Shown here: piece after piece, positions 51,926 to 59,953 of the stretch
How positions within the stretch are numbered: the stretch's first letter is position 1
Layout: each line of letters opens with the position of its first letter
Origin: Paenibacillus rhizovicinus
GTDB lineage: Bacteria; Bacillota; Bacilli; Paenibacillales; Paenibacillaceae
Length of the DNA: 64,000 bases
Reading direction: 5' to 3'
Assembly: GCF_010365285.1 (NCBI RefSeq)
Contig: NZ_CP048286.1
Coordinates: 1,569,001-1,633,000, forward strand
Program-made: the position numbers and the translations under genes
The notes under the pieces: generated by a model
What the model saw: the letters and a program-made list of their open reading frames with translations, nothing else
Databases searched by the model: none
Told to the model about the DNA's origin: nothing

Positions 51926-51967
51926 AAAGGCCTTGTTTCGGTTGCCTGCCGGAGCAAGGTCTTTTTA
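51926..51967 (+). terminator. terminator of the 48-aa gene
   Basis: AAAGGCCTTG / CAAGGTCTTT stem (one G-U) followed by TTAAT. Confidence 0.75.
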
Positions 51968-52024
51968 ATATTTCATGCAAACCGGATCGGTCGGCACAGC
52001 AGTGACGGGCAATCGATGCGAGAC

Positions 52025-52060
52025 AAAAAGGAACCTGGGCCTAGTCCCGGTTCCTTTTTT
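52025..52060 (+). terminator. second strong terminator
   Basis: AAAAGGAACC-GGG / CCC-GGTTCCTTTTTTT, 60 bp after the previous one; no gene lies between, so it is a back-up terminator or ends an unseen short RNA. Confidence 0.8.
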
Positions 52061-52200
52061 TGTGTAACCAATTTTGCGACGCAATACCAAAAGTACCCAA
52101 ATACCTCAATCGGTATGACGTTTACATGCAAGTAACTTGCAAGAGTAACTTGCCTGTATGGGCATGTATAGGGACGAATGCGAAGTGCGCCCGGGGGCGC
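52061..52200. other. featureless intergenic DNA
   Basis: No ORF with ribosome-binding site and no structure seen, except short AGTAACTTGC direct repeats at about 52131-52152. Confidence 0.4.
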
Positions 52201-52394
52201 TAACGAATCGTATCGCGCTTATAGGAGCGAAAATAGAGCGGAATTTTTTCTAACGAATCGCAGCAGCGTTATGTCATAGGAAATACGTTAAAGTGGGTGG
52301 AATTACGCGTTTCTGTTGGCAATAGCGCTTGTGCGATTCGTTAGAAAATCAAAACGGCGTTTTGGGGTTGAATAAGGTTCCTGTGATTCGCTAG
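52201..52394. repeat. CTAACGAATCG inverted-repeat element
   Basis: CTAACGAATCG occurs at 52201 and 52251 and inverted at 52335, with a degenerate copy at 52385. TTTTCTAACGAATCGCA (from 52247) is complementary to TGCGATTCGTTAGAAAA (to 52349), a ~17-bp stem enclosing ~70 nt. Non-coding. Confidence 0.75.
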
Positions 52395-52430
52395 GGTTCT
52401 GTTCGCTAAGTTTCAGCTTTCCAGCCAGGC

Positions 52431-52441
52431 CCCCCCCCCCC
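52431..52441. repeat. 11-C homopolymer
   Basis: Run of 11 C residues in non-coding DNA; length is prone to slippage or sequencing error. Confidence 0.9.
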
Positions 52442-52466
52442 GGTATCAGCCGCGAGCTTCAGCAAC

Positions 52467-52610
52467 GCCATAGCCTAAGCCCTTGCTCTTGCTCTTGCTT
52501 TTGCTTTGGCTTTAGCTTTAGCTTTAGCTTTAGCTTTAGCTTTAGCTTTAGCTTTAGCTTTAGCTTTAGCTTTAGCTTTAGCCCTGGCCCCAGCCCTGGC
52601 CCTAGCCCCA
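52467..52610. repeat. 24-unit hexanucleotide array
   Basis: Twelve exact GCTTTA units (52509-52580) are flanked on the left by GCCATA, GCCTAA, GCCCTT, two GCTCTT, GCTTTT, GCTTTG, and on the right by GCCCTG, GCCCCA, GCCCTG, GCCCTA, GCCCCA, all in the same 6-bp phase. No promoter or gene is inside. Confidence 0.95.
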
Positions 52611-52720
52611 GCAAAGCCATAATTCCGTTCTTAACTTTGCGTCGCTATCTATCAAGCACCGATTATGGCGTTGAGCCCAATTGACGTGAACAAACACATA
52701 ATTAAAGTAATAAAAAAACC

Positions 52721-52755
52721 GTTTGTTGACAAACCCGTTCCGTTCAGCATAAAAT
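52721..52755 (+). promoter_or_regulatory. promoter with an operator-like inverted repeat
   Basis: TTGACA (52726-52731), 18-bp spacer, TAAAAT (52750-52755). The inverted repeat GTTTGT-TG-ACAAAC (52721-52734) covers the -35. Confidence 0.8.
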
Positions 52756-52789
52756 GGCAACATCAAACAAACGAGGAGGCTGATGTCAA

Positions 52790-52858
52790 ATGGTGACCAC
52801 TTACACGATCGTTTCTGTAAAGGAAATCGCATATGCATCGGTCTCGGACGGATTATAG
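52790..52858 (+). CDS. 22-codon micro-ORF in the rsgA leader
   Basis: ATG 52790 lies 10 nt after GAGGAGG; the encoded peptide starts MVTTYTIVSVKE and ends with a stop at 52856. A second, longer frame starts at 52783 but is only 3 nt from the ribosome-binding site. The unit has its own strong promoter and two terminators, and precedes rsgA. Likely a leader peptide or a tiny protein; no homologue is recognised. Confidence 0.5.
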   Translation: MVTTYTIVSVKEIAYASVSDGL

Positions 52859-52892
52859 AGAAATCGGCACGCAAGCAGCTGCCGTTTCATTG

Positions 52893-52932
52893 CCGCAGGG
52901 AACCGAATGCTTCGGTTCCCTGCGGTTTTTTT
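52893..52932 (+). terminator. leader terminator T1
   Basis: CCGCAGGGAACCGAA / TTCGGTTCCCTGCGG (15 bp perfect, 3-nt loop) followed by TTTTTTT. Confidence 0.93.
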
Positions 52933-53047
52933 CTGTCCGGGCCCAAGGGGCGCTCTGCCAATAGCGAGCAGGTTAGAACACGTGCGCATACATGTACGTG
53001 ACATCGAACCGCCGCTCCTATCGGGAGATGCCGTCCCATCCGTGAAC

Positions 53048-53080
53048 AGACCGCAGGAGATTCTTTCCTGCGGTCTTTTT
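53048..53080 (+). terminator. leader terminator T2
   Basis: AGACCGCAGGA / TCCTGCGGTCT followed by TTTTT. Its CCGCAGG and CCTGCGG arms match those of T1. Confidence 0.9.
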
Positions 53081-53190
53081 GTCTTTCCGATCCCACTGTC
53101 AAGCAGCACGATGAACCATTTCGACCAACGAACAATCGAACAATTTAACATTCGAACAAAAGAATAATTAAACCAAAGGGGTTTTCCGAT

Positions 53191-54432
53191 TTGAAATTCA
53201 GTTCTGTAACGAATAACCGTACAACTGCCAATCCGCTTGAATCCACTAACAGCAATGGCAGCAGCAACAGCATTAATAGCAACAACAACTTGAACTCCAA
53301 TAACATCGGCGCCGTCACCGCCTTGAACGCCGGTTCCGTGTCCGCAGACACTCGGCCGCTTCAAGCGCTTGGCTGGAATGAACAGTGGCAGACGCTGTTC
53401 ACGGCGGCGGCCAAGCCGATCAACGGTCTTGTTCCGGCCCGCGTAACCGCGCAATTCACGAACCAGTATCGCGTCTGGACCGACGAAGGCGAGCTCGCCG
53501 CGGAGGTAAGCGGCAAGTTTCAATTCCAGGCCGCCGCGCGCGGCGACTATCCGGCCGTCGGCGACTGGATTCTCGCGCAGCCGCTGCCCGGCGAGCGCCG
53601 CGCCATCATTCACGGCGTCCTGCCGCGCCGCACCGCAATGATTCGCCGGGCTGCCGGAAGCATTCCGGAGGAGCAAGTCATCGGCGCCAACATCGATACG
53701 TTGTTTATCGTCAATGCCTTGAATGGCGACTTCAATGTTCGCAAAATCGAACGTTACCTCATCGCCGCCTGGGAAAGCGGCTCCTCCCCTGTCGTCCTGT
53801 TGACCAAAGCGGACTTATGCGAAGACGCGCCAAGCCGGATCGCCGAAGTCGAAAGCGCGGCGCCCGGCGTACCGGTGCATGCCGTCAGCGCGCTCGAGGA
53901 TCAAGGCCGCTCCAGCCTGCTCCCTTATTTGCAGCCCGGGCAAACCATTGCCGTAACCGGCTCGTCCGGCGCCGGCAAATCGACGCTGCTTAACTGGCTG
54001 GCCGGCGAAGAGCGGCAGCATGTGCAGGGCATCCGCGAAGACGACGCGCGCGGACGCCATACGACCACCCACCGCGAGCTGTTCGCGCTTCCCGGCGGCT
54101 TCATCCTCATGGATACGCCCGGCATGCGGGAGCTCCAGCTCTGGGAATCGGAGTCCGGCCGCCAGGAGGCTTTCGCGGATATCGAAGCGCTTGCCGACGC
54201 TTGCCGCTTCCGGGATTGCAAGCATGGATCGGAGCTGGGCTGCGCCGTCAAGGAAGCGCTGCGAAGCGGGGAGCTCGACGCGCATCGTTATGAAAGCTAC
54301 AAGAAGACCGGCCGGGAGCTCGCGCATCAAGCCCGGAAGGAGCGTTCCGTTACGAATCGCGCCAAGAAAAGCGGGGATAAACGACTGGCCTCCCGCGAGA
54401 AGCAGGTGCGTCGATCGATGGATATGGATTGA
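53191..54432 (+). CDS. rsgA: RsgA-like ribosome-associated circularly permuted GTPase
   Basis: 413 aa from TTG 53191 (AAAGGGG 9 nt upstream). OB-fold region about 80-145, then a GTPase with permuted motif order: G4 TKAD, then G1 GSSGAGKST, then G3 DTPGM, and a C-terminal zinc-type segment (CRFRDCKHGSELGCAVKEAL). This is the YjeQ/RsgA fold, which acts in 30S subunit maturation. It is the paralogue type that begins LQALGWNEQW, and it carries an extra ~55-residue Ser/Asn-rich N-terminus. Transcription must cross two terminators unless an unseen promoter exists. Confidence 0.92.
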   Translation: MKFSSVTNNRTTANPLESTNSNGSSNSINSNNNLNSNNIGAVTALNAGSVSADTRPLQALGWNEQWQTLFTAAAKPINGLVPARVTAQFTNQYRVWTDEGELAAEVSGKFQFQAAARGDYPAVGDWILAQPLPGERRAIIHGVLPRRTAMIRRAAGSIPEEQVIGANIDTLFIVNALNGDFNVRKIERYLIAAWESGSSPVVLLTKADLCEDAPSRIAEVESAAPGVPVHAVSALEDQGRSSLLPYLQPGQTIAVTGSSGAGKSTLLNWLAGEERQHVQGIREDDARGRHTTTHRELFALPGGFILMDTPGMRELQLWESESGRQEAFADIEALADACRFRDCKHGSELGCAVKEALRSGELDAHRYESYKKTGRELAHQARKERSVTNRAKKSGDKRLASREKQVRRSMDMD

Positions 54433-54444
54433 TTTTGAATTCCC

Positions 54445-54520
54445 GATTGATTGATTGATTCATCGATTGATTCATTGATTGATTCATTGATCGATTAGTT
54501 GATCGATTGATCGAATACGA
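54445..54520. repeat. GATT-type tetranucleotide repeat
   Basis: Imperfect runs of GATTGATTGATT with CATC and CATT interruptions, between rsgA and the tetR promoter. Confidence 0.85.
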
Positions 54521-54536
54521 GCGGAACGCCGCGCAA

Positions 54537-54565
54537 TTGACGATCGGCCGCCAATTCTGTATGAT
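54537..54565 (+). promoter_or_regulatory. tetR promoter
   Basis: TTGACG (54537-54542), 17-bp spacer, TATGAT (54560-54565). Confidence 0.85.
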
Positions 54566-54581
54566 CTTATCAAGTGATAAG
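54566..54581. promoter_or_regulatory. TetR operator 1
   Basis: CTTATCAAGTGATAAG, a perfect inverted repeat with a 2-bp centre, abuts the -10 of the tetR promoter. The related CTTATCGTTTGATAAG is at 55304. Confidence 0.8.
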
Positions 54582-54606
54582 CGATACAGCGAAAGGACCG
54601 CATGAG

Positions 54607-55272
54607 ATGGCAGCACAGAAACCCAATCAATCCCATGATACGCGAACCACGATCGTCAAGACGGCGAAAGAGCTGTTCATGGAGCTTGGCTACCGCGCCG
54701 TATCGACGCGGCAGATCGCCGCTGTTTGCGGGATCACGCAGCCAGCCCTTTACCACCACTTCTCGGATAAGCAATCCATCTACGTAGAGGTCATGCGCTA
54801 CGTCTGCGAAGGTACGAGACAAGCGCTGGAGAGCATCATCGGCAGGGAAACCACCGCGCATGAACGCCTGTTCCATGCGACGGCTTACATGATCGCGAAT
54901 CATCCCGAGGATCTAAGCCGGATGTTCCACGACATCCGGCACGAACTGACGCCGGAATCGCAGGCAGCCGTCTATGCGCTCTGGAAGAACGCCTATCTCG
55001 TGCCGATCGTCTCGATCTTCGAGAGCGGTCAGCTTAGCGGCGAGCTCCGAAATTCCGGTCAACTCGGCATCGATCCCGTGATGTCCGCGCGGCTGCTCAT
55101 GGGACTCATCAACCAGACGCTCTCCTCGCAAGCCGCGGGCGCTCCGGGCAGCCCTGCTGCGGCAGGCGCCGGAACGGGCAGGAGAGGAACGAAAGAATAC
55201 GAGCAGCAAGCCCGCATGCTCGTCAACGTATTGCTTTATGGCTTGTCGGCCGCTGAACCGCCTACGGTTTAG
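54607..55272 (+). CDS. TetR-family regulator of the MMPL exporter
   Basis: 221 aa from ATG 54607 (AAAGGA upstream; earlier in-frame codon is inferior). TetR helix-turn-helix at about 15-60 (TIVKTAKELFMELGYRAVSTRQIAAVCGITQPALYHHFSDK) and a helical ligand-binding domain. It is followed by an MMPL exporter; the same palindrome stands at its own promoter and in front of the exporter. It probably represses both and is released by a drug or lipid. Confidence 0.94.
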   Translation: MAAQKPNQSHDTRTTIVKTAKELFMELGYRAVSTRQIAAVCGITQPALYHHFSDKQSIYVEVMRYVCEGTRQALESIIGRETTAHERLFHATAYMIANHPEDLSRMFHDIRHELTPESQAAVYALWKNAYLVPIVSIFESGQLSGELRNSGQLGIDPVMSARLLMGLINQTLSSQAAGAPGSPAAAGAGTGRRGTKEYEQQARMLVNVLLYGLSAAEPPTV

Positions 55273-55292
55273 CTGCCCCGGCAGCCTTTTTT
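55272..55292 (+). terminator. tetR terminator
   Basis: AGCTGCC-CC-GGCAGC(C) hairpin then TTTTTTT. Confidence 0.85.
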
Positions 55293-55303
55293 TCCACCTA
55301 CAG

Positions 55304-55319
55304 CTTATCGTTTGATAAG
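55304..55319. promoter_or_regulatory. TetR operator 2
   Basis: CTTATCGTTTGATAAG (6-bp arms), 52 bp upstream of the MMPL start; identical to operator 1 except at the centre. Confidence 0.75.
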
Positions 55320-55371
55320 TGAAAGGTGCCTGTAAGAGAAGCCCCGAAGCCGATGACAAAGGAGAGAACGA

Positions 55372-57609
55372 ATGAACATGAATTGGTTGAATCGATTGAC
55401 AGGAGCTGTCGGCGGCCGCAAAGGCCGTTGGCTGACGCTCGCAGTATGGATTGTCGCCGTAGCGGCCCTCAACTTGTTTCTTCCGAGCGCCAGCGATCAG
55501 AAGAACGATACGCTTGGCAATTTCAGTGCCGACAAACCGTCCGCGGAAGCCGCGCGAATCATCGAGCAGCAGTTTCCATCCGGCGACGGCGTGCCCGCCT
55601 TATTGACCTGGTACCGCGCTTCAGGCTTGTCAGACGAGGATTTGCAAGGCATTCAAATGCTGGCGAAGCAGCTCGATGCTAACCCGGTTCCCCATCAGCA
55701 AAGCACCGTTCCGTTGGACCGCATGCCGCTTTCCGCGTTGAAACAGCAACTGTCCTCGGACGGCACTTCGCTTGTGCAGCCGGTGCTCTTCGATAAGAAA
55801 GCCGGCAGCGACGAGCTGAAGGAAGGCCTGGACGAACTGGAGAAGCAAGTCGACGGCGTCTTTGCCGGACAGCATCCGTTTCAGACGAAGCTTGCCGATT
55901 CCTCCGCGTTAGCCGTCCGCGCCACCGGGCCGGTAGGCATCGCCGTCGACGCGACGGGATTGTTCAGCAATGCCGACGTTTCGCTGCTCTTCGCGACCGT
56001 CGCGCTCGTTCTCGTCTTCCTGCTGCTGATTTACCGCTCGCCGGTGCTGGCGCTCATACCGCTGATCGGCGTCGGCTTCGCTTACGGAGCCGTTACGCCG
56101 CTGCTCGGCTTGTTCGCCAAAGCAGGCTGGATCGGCTACGATTCGCAAACGCTGTCCATCATGACCGTGCTGCTGTTCGGCGCAGGGACTGACTATTGCC
56201 TCTTCCTCATCGCGAGATTCCGCAGCGAGCTGAAGGAAGAAGACAGTACGTTCCGAGCCCTCAAGCTCGCCTTCGGCGGTACCGCAGGAGCCATAGCCAT
56301 GAGCGGACTGACCGTCGTCATCTCTCTGCTCGTGCTGCTGCTTGGCGAGTTCGGCAGTATCCGGCGCTTCGCCGTACCGTTCAGCTTGGCGATTCTGATC
56401 ATGATGATCGCGAGCCTGACGCTCGTTCCCGCTTTTCTCGCCATATTCGGCAGGGCTTCGTTCTTTCCTTTCATCCCGCGGACGCGCGAGATGGAAATCA
56501 GCCGCGCCAGGAAGAAAGGCAAAACGGCTCCAGTCGTTCGCGCGCGCGCAACGGCAAGCGACCGCCTGGGCGAGCTCGTCGTCCGAAAGCCGAAACAAAT
56601 CACGGCGATTACGACGATCATCCTCGTCGTCTGCGTAGTTTTCGCCGGCCAGATCAAATATACGTTCGACACGCTCTCTTCATTTCCGTCCGATATGGGC
56701 TCGCGCGAAGGATTTACGCTGATCGGGGATCATTTTAATGCGGGCGAACTAGCGCCCGTCCAAATTGTCGTTCAATCCGAGGGCAAGACCGTCGGCGTGA
56801 AGGAGTCGCTCGCGGCGCTTCCTTACGTGAAGAACGTTTCCGACCCGCAGCAAGGCAGCAAGGATCCGGGCATGCTGAGCTACGACGTCGAACTGGCCGT
56901 CAATCCGTACGCGAACGAAGCGATCGATCATCTTCCCGAAATGCGCGCCGCCGCCGAGCAGGAGCTCGCGAAATCGCAAATTTCCGATGCTTCCGGCAAG
57001 GTGTGGATCGGCGGTCAGACGGCCGAACAATACGATACGAGACAGACGACAAGCAATGACGCGAAGCGCATCATCCCCGTCATCCTGGTCCTGATCGCGC
57101 TGCTGCTGCTCGCCTATCTTCGTTCCCTTGTCGCCATGCTCTATCTGATCGCAACCGTGCTTCTTTCGTATTACAGCGCGCTCGGACTGGGGTGGATCGT
57201 GCTGCATTACATCTTCGGCGCTAGCGCCATCCAAGGCCTTATCCCGCTCTATTCATTCGTCTTCATCGTTGCGCTCGGCGAAGACTACAATATCTTCATG
57301 GTATCGAGCATTTGGAAAAAATCCCGCACCATGCCGTTGCGACAGGCCGTCAAGGAAGGCGTGTCCCAAACGAGCTCCGTCATCACGTCGGCGGGCCTCA
57401 TCCTGGCAGGCACGTTCGCCGTGCTCGCCACGCTCCCGATTCAAGTGCTTGTGCAATTCGGTACGATAACGGCAATCGGCGTGCTCTTGGATACGTTCAT
57501 CGTCCGGCCTTTCCTCGTTCCCGCTCTGACCGTTCTGTTCGGTCGCTACGCATTCTGGCCGGCCAAAGCGCAGTCCGTGCAAGCGGCCGCCGGAGGGAAA
57601 GAAGCGTAA
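55372..57609 (+). CDS. MMPL/RND-family membrane exporter
   Basis: 745 aa with the RND duplication: one helix, a ~150-residue extracytoplasmic domain and a five-helix bundle, repeated twice. The proton-relay region motifs are LFGAGTDYCLFLIARFR in the first half and VALGEDYNIFMVSSIW in the second. Related to YdfJ/MmpL exporters of drugs or lipids. Between the halves lies a basic cytoplasmic loop (about 370-395). AAAGGAGA precedes the ATG by 6 nt. Controlled by the adjacent TetR. Confidence 0.94.
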   Translation: MNMNWLNRLTGAVGGRKGRWLTLAVWIVAVAALNLFLPSASDQKNDTLGNFSADKPSAEAARIIEQQFPSGDGVPALLTWYRASGLSDEDLQGIQMLAKQLDANPVPHQQSTVPLDRMPLSALKQQLSSDGTSLVQPVLFDKKAGSDELKEGLDELEKQVDGVFAGQHPFQTKLADSSALAVRATGPVGIAVDATGLFSNADVSLLFATVALVLVFLLLIYRSPVLALIPLIGVGFAYGAVTPLLGLFAKAGWIGYDSQTLSIMTVLLFGAGTDYCLFLIARFRSELKEEDSTFRALKLAFGGTAGAIAMSGLTVVISLLVLLLGEFGSIRRFAVPFSLAILIMMIASLTLVPAFLAIFGRASFFPFIPRTREMEISRARKKGKTAPVVRARATASDRLGELVVRKPKQITAITTIILVVCVVFAGQIKYTFDTLSSFPSDMGSREGFTLIGDHFNAGELAPVQIVVQSEGKTVGVKESLAALPYVKNVSDPQQGSKDPGMLSYDVELAVNPYANEAIDHLPEMRAAAEQELAKSQISDASGKVWIGGQTAEQYDTRQTTSNDAKRIIPVILVLIALLLLAYLRSLVAMLYLIATVLLSYYSALGLGWIVLHYIFGASAIQGLIPLYSFVFIVALGEDYNIFMVSSIWKKSRTMPLRQAVKEGVSQTSSVITSAGLILAGTFAVLATLPIQVLVQFGTITAIGVLLDTFIVRPFLVPALTVLFGRYAFWPAKAQSVQAAAGGKEA

Positions 57610-57653
57610 TCCCGAAGCAGCCGGATGCGGACACCCGCCTTGCCCCAAAATAA

Positions 57654-57703
57654 AAAAGCGTCAGTTAACTCGGATTCATCCGCGAGTTGATTGACGCTTT
57701 TGT
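57654..57703. terminator. bidirectional terminator
   Basis: AAAAGCGTCAGTTAACTCG with its complement CGAGTTGATTGACGCTTTT (one mismatch), between the convergent MMPL and yezD genes; T-tracts on both sides. Confidence 0.9.
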
Positions 57704-57724
57704 ATAATGCGATGCGTATAAGGG

Positions 57725-57943
57725 CTAGTTGCCAACGGCTTTCAACTTGTCTCCGGCATTCTGCGTTGCCTGCGACTGCGGCTGTTTGGAAGCGCCCGCC
57801 TCGAAACGTTTGCGCTCGGTTCTGTCGATCTGGACGACGCGGCCGTCATGAACGGTAATGAGAACCGAACCGTATTCAAGCCCATTTACCTGCCCCGCAA
57901 TGCGCTCTAACCATTCTTGATTCAACTCGATTGGCTTTGCCAT
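57725..57943 (-). CDS. yezD: YezD/DUF2292 family small protein
   Basis: 72 aa. Starts MAKPIELNQEWLERIAGQVN and includes GLEYGSVLITVHDGRVVQIDRTERKRF, the DUF2292 core that describes a small beta-hairpin domain. The family is often found with sulfate or sulfonate uptake genes in Bacillales; here it lies 46 bp after cysA, at the end of the transporter operon. Function unknown. Confidence 0.88.
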   Translation of the reverse strand: MAKPIELNQEWLERIAGQVNGLEYGSVLITVHDGRVVQIDRTERKRFEAGASKQPQSQATQNAGDKLKAVGN

Positions 57944-57989
57944 CATAAACCCCTCCTAAATTAGGTATCCGATAAAGAAGAAACGGCTA

Positions 57990-59054
57990 TTAAATATGAA
58001 CCGGCAGCGGATCGACCTTGAGCGGATTCTCGATCATCGTCGCCGAGTCTTCCGAGATGACGTACAAACGATGGATAAGTACGGATACTTCGTCGCCCGG
58101 CTGCAGCGGCGCCTGATCCAAGGAGCGGTGCGCGGACAAGCGGTTGCCGCCGACTTCCACGTCCAATTCCAGATGGGCGCCGCGGAAGAACACATGGCGG
58201 ACTTTACCCTGGACCGAGGCGGACGGGAACGGAATTTCCTCCCTGCATCCCACTTCCACGAACTCGGGGCGAATGATCGCGCGCGCCCCTTCCGAAACCG
58301 CCGTATGCTCGAACCCGCGCAGACTGCCGGGCTGCTCCACGATGCTGGAGTGGCCGATAAATCCGGCTACGAAGGCCGTTTGCGGGTCCGTGTAAATATG
58401 GATCGGCGAGCCTTGCTGCTCCAATTTCCCTTGCTGCACGATCAGCATCTCGTCGGCCACTTCGACCGCTTCGTCCTGATCGTGGGTGACGAAGATCGAC
58501 GTAATGCCAAGCTCGGCGATCAGGCTCTTGAGCCATGTGCGAAGCTCCTTGCGAACCTTCGCGTCGATCGCGGCGAACGGCTCATCCAGCAGCAGCAAAT
58601 CGGGCCGCGGCGCAAGCGCCCTGGCGAACGCCACCCGCTGCCGCTGTCCGCCCGAGAGCTGATGCGGATAACGGTGCTCGAACCCGCGCAGTCCCGTCAA
58701 ATCGAGCAGTTCGTTCACGCGGTTCTTGATCTCCGTATTGCTCGTCTTGCGGATCGTCAGACCGAAGGCGATGTTATCGAAGACGTTCATATGCTTGAAC
58801 AGCGCATAGTTCTGAAATACGAATCCGATGCCGCGCAGCTGCGGCTGCACGTCGTTAACGCGTTTGCCGTTGATGAAGATATCGCCGGAATCCGGCGTTT
58901 CCAGACCGGCCAATATGCGCAGCAGCGTCGATTTGCCGCCGCCGCTCGGACCCAGCAGACCGATCAGCTTGCCGCGTTCGATGGTGAAGCTCACATCCCG
59001 GACGGCTTGATGGCTGCCGAACGACTTGTTGACGTTTCTGACCTCGATATGCAT
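57990..59054 (-). CDS. cysA: sulfate/thiosulfate ABC transporter ATP-binding protein
   Basis: 354 aa from ATG 59052-59054, 2 bp after the cysW stop. Walker A GPSGGGKST, signature LSGGQRQR, Walker B LLLLDEPFAAID, then a C-terminal TOBE domain (about 285-345). Powers uptake of sulfate through CysT/CysW. No CysA-specific regulatory extension is seen. Confidence 0.95.
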   Translation of the reverse strand: MHIEVRNVNKSFGSHQAVRDVSFTIERGKLIGLLGPSGGGKSTLLRILAGLETPDSGDIFINGKRVNDVQPQLRGIGFVFQNYALFKHMNVFDNIAFGLTIRKTSNTEIKNRVNELLDLTGLRGFEHRYPHQLSGGQRQRVAFARALAPRPDLLLLDEPFAAIDAKVRKELRTWLKSLIAELGITSIFVTHDQDEAVEVADEMLIVQQGKLEQQGSPIHIYTDPQTAFVAGFIGHSSIVEQPGSLRGFEHTAVSEGARAIIRPEFVEVGCREEIPFPSASVQGKVRHVFFRGAHLELDVEVGGNRLSAHRSLDQAPLQPGDEVSVLIHRLYVISEDSATMIENPLKVDPLPVHI

Positions 59055-59056
59055 GC

Positions 59057-59935
59057 TCAGCCCGCCTCTCTTGGAAGTTGCTTGGACGTTTTCCATTCAA
59101 TGAAGCTCTTCACGATCAACGTCAGTACCGCCAGCATGACAAGCAGCGAAGCGACGGCAAACGATGCGGAGAATTGATATTCGTTGTATAGAATTTCGAT
59201 ATGCAACGGCAGCGTGTTCGTCTCGCCGCGGATATGGCCGGAGACGACGGATACGGCACCGAACTCGCCCATCGCTCTCGCGTTGCACAGAATAACGCCG
59301 TAGAGCAGGCCCCATTTGATATTCGGCAAGGTCACGCGCCAGAAGATTTGCCATCCTTTCGCCCCAAGGCTCGCGGCGGCTTCCTCCTCCTGCACGCCCT
59401 GCGCCTGCATGAGCGGGATCAGTTCGCGGGCCACGAACGGGAAGGTGACGAACGTTGTTGCCAGAATGATGCCCGGCAATGCGAACATGATTTTGATATT
59501 ATGATCCGACAGCCACGGGCCCAGGAAGCCTTGCGCGCCGAACAGCAGAATGAACACAAGACCCGCGATGACCGGAGATACCGCGAACGGCAAATCGATC
59601 AGCGTGATGAGAATGTTTTTGCCCCGGAAGCGGAATTTGCTGATCGCCCATGCCGCCGCAACGCCGAATACGGTATTGAGCGGGACGGCGACGACCGCCG
59701 TCAGCAGCGTCAGCTTCAGCGCCGACAGCGCATCCGGATCCCGAAGTGCCGCGAAGTACACGTCCGAGCCCTTCTTGAACGCTTCGATGAAGATCGAAAG
59801 CAGCGGCAGCAGGACGACCAAACCTAGAAAGAGCAGCGCGATCGAGATTAGGACGATCCGTACGATAAGCGATTCGTTAATATGCTTCGGACGTGCCGAC
59901 TTCTCGGACAATTGAACGGTAACAGCTCCAGCCAT
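59057..59935 (-). CDS. cysW: sulfate ABC transporter permease
   Basis: 292 aa, six transmembrane helices, with the EAA-type cytoplasmic loop [31 protein letters not shown] and the family's [20 protein letters not shown]. Partner of CysT; 18 bp after it with AAGGAGG as ribosome-binding site. Confidence 0.95.
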   Translation of the reverse strand: MAGAVTVQLSEKSARPKHINESLIVRIVLISIALLFLGLVVLLPLLSIFIEAFKKGSDVYFAALRDPDALSALKLTLLTAVVAVPLNTVFGVAAAWAISKFRFRGKNILITLIDLPFAVSPVIAGLVFILLFGAQGFLGPWLSDHNIKIMFALPGIILATTFVTFPFVARELIPLMQAQGVQEEEAAASLGAKGWQIFWRVTLPNIKWGLLYGVILCNARAMGEFGAVSVVSGHIRGETNTLPLHIEILYNEYQFSASFAVASLLVMLAVLTLIVKSFIEWKTSKQLPREAG

Positions 59936-59953
59936 AATCGTTATCCTCCTTCC

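Noticed and set aside
52467..52610. coding dipeptide repeat (Ala-Leu)n
   Set aside because: No start, ribosome-binding site or continued frame; other frames contain stops.
52783..53001. 72-codon frame in the rsgA leader
   Set aside because: Its ATG is only 3 nt from the ribosome-binding site and the frame runs through the T1 terminator; the 22-codon frame at 52790 fits better.
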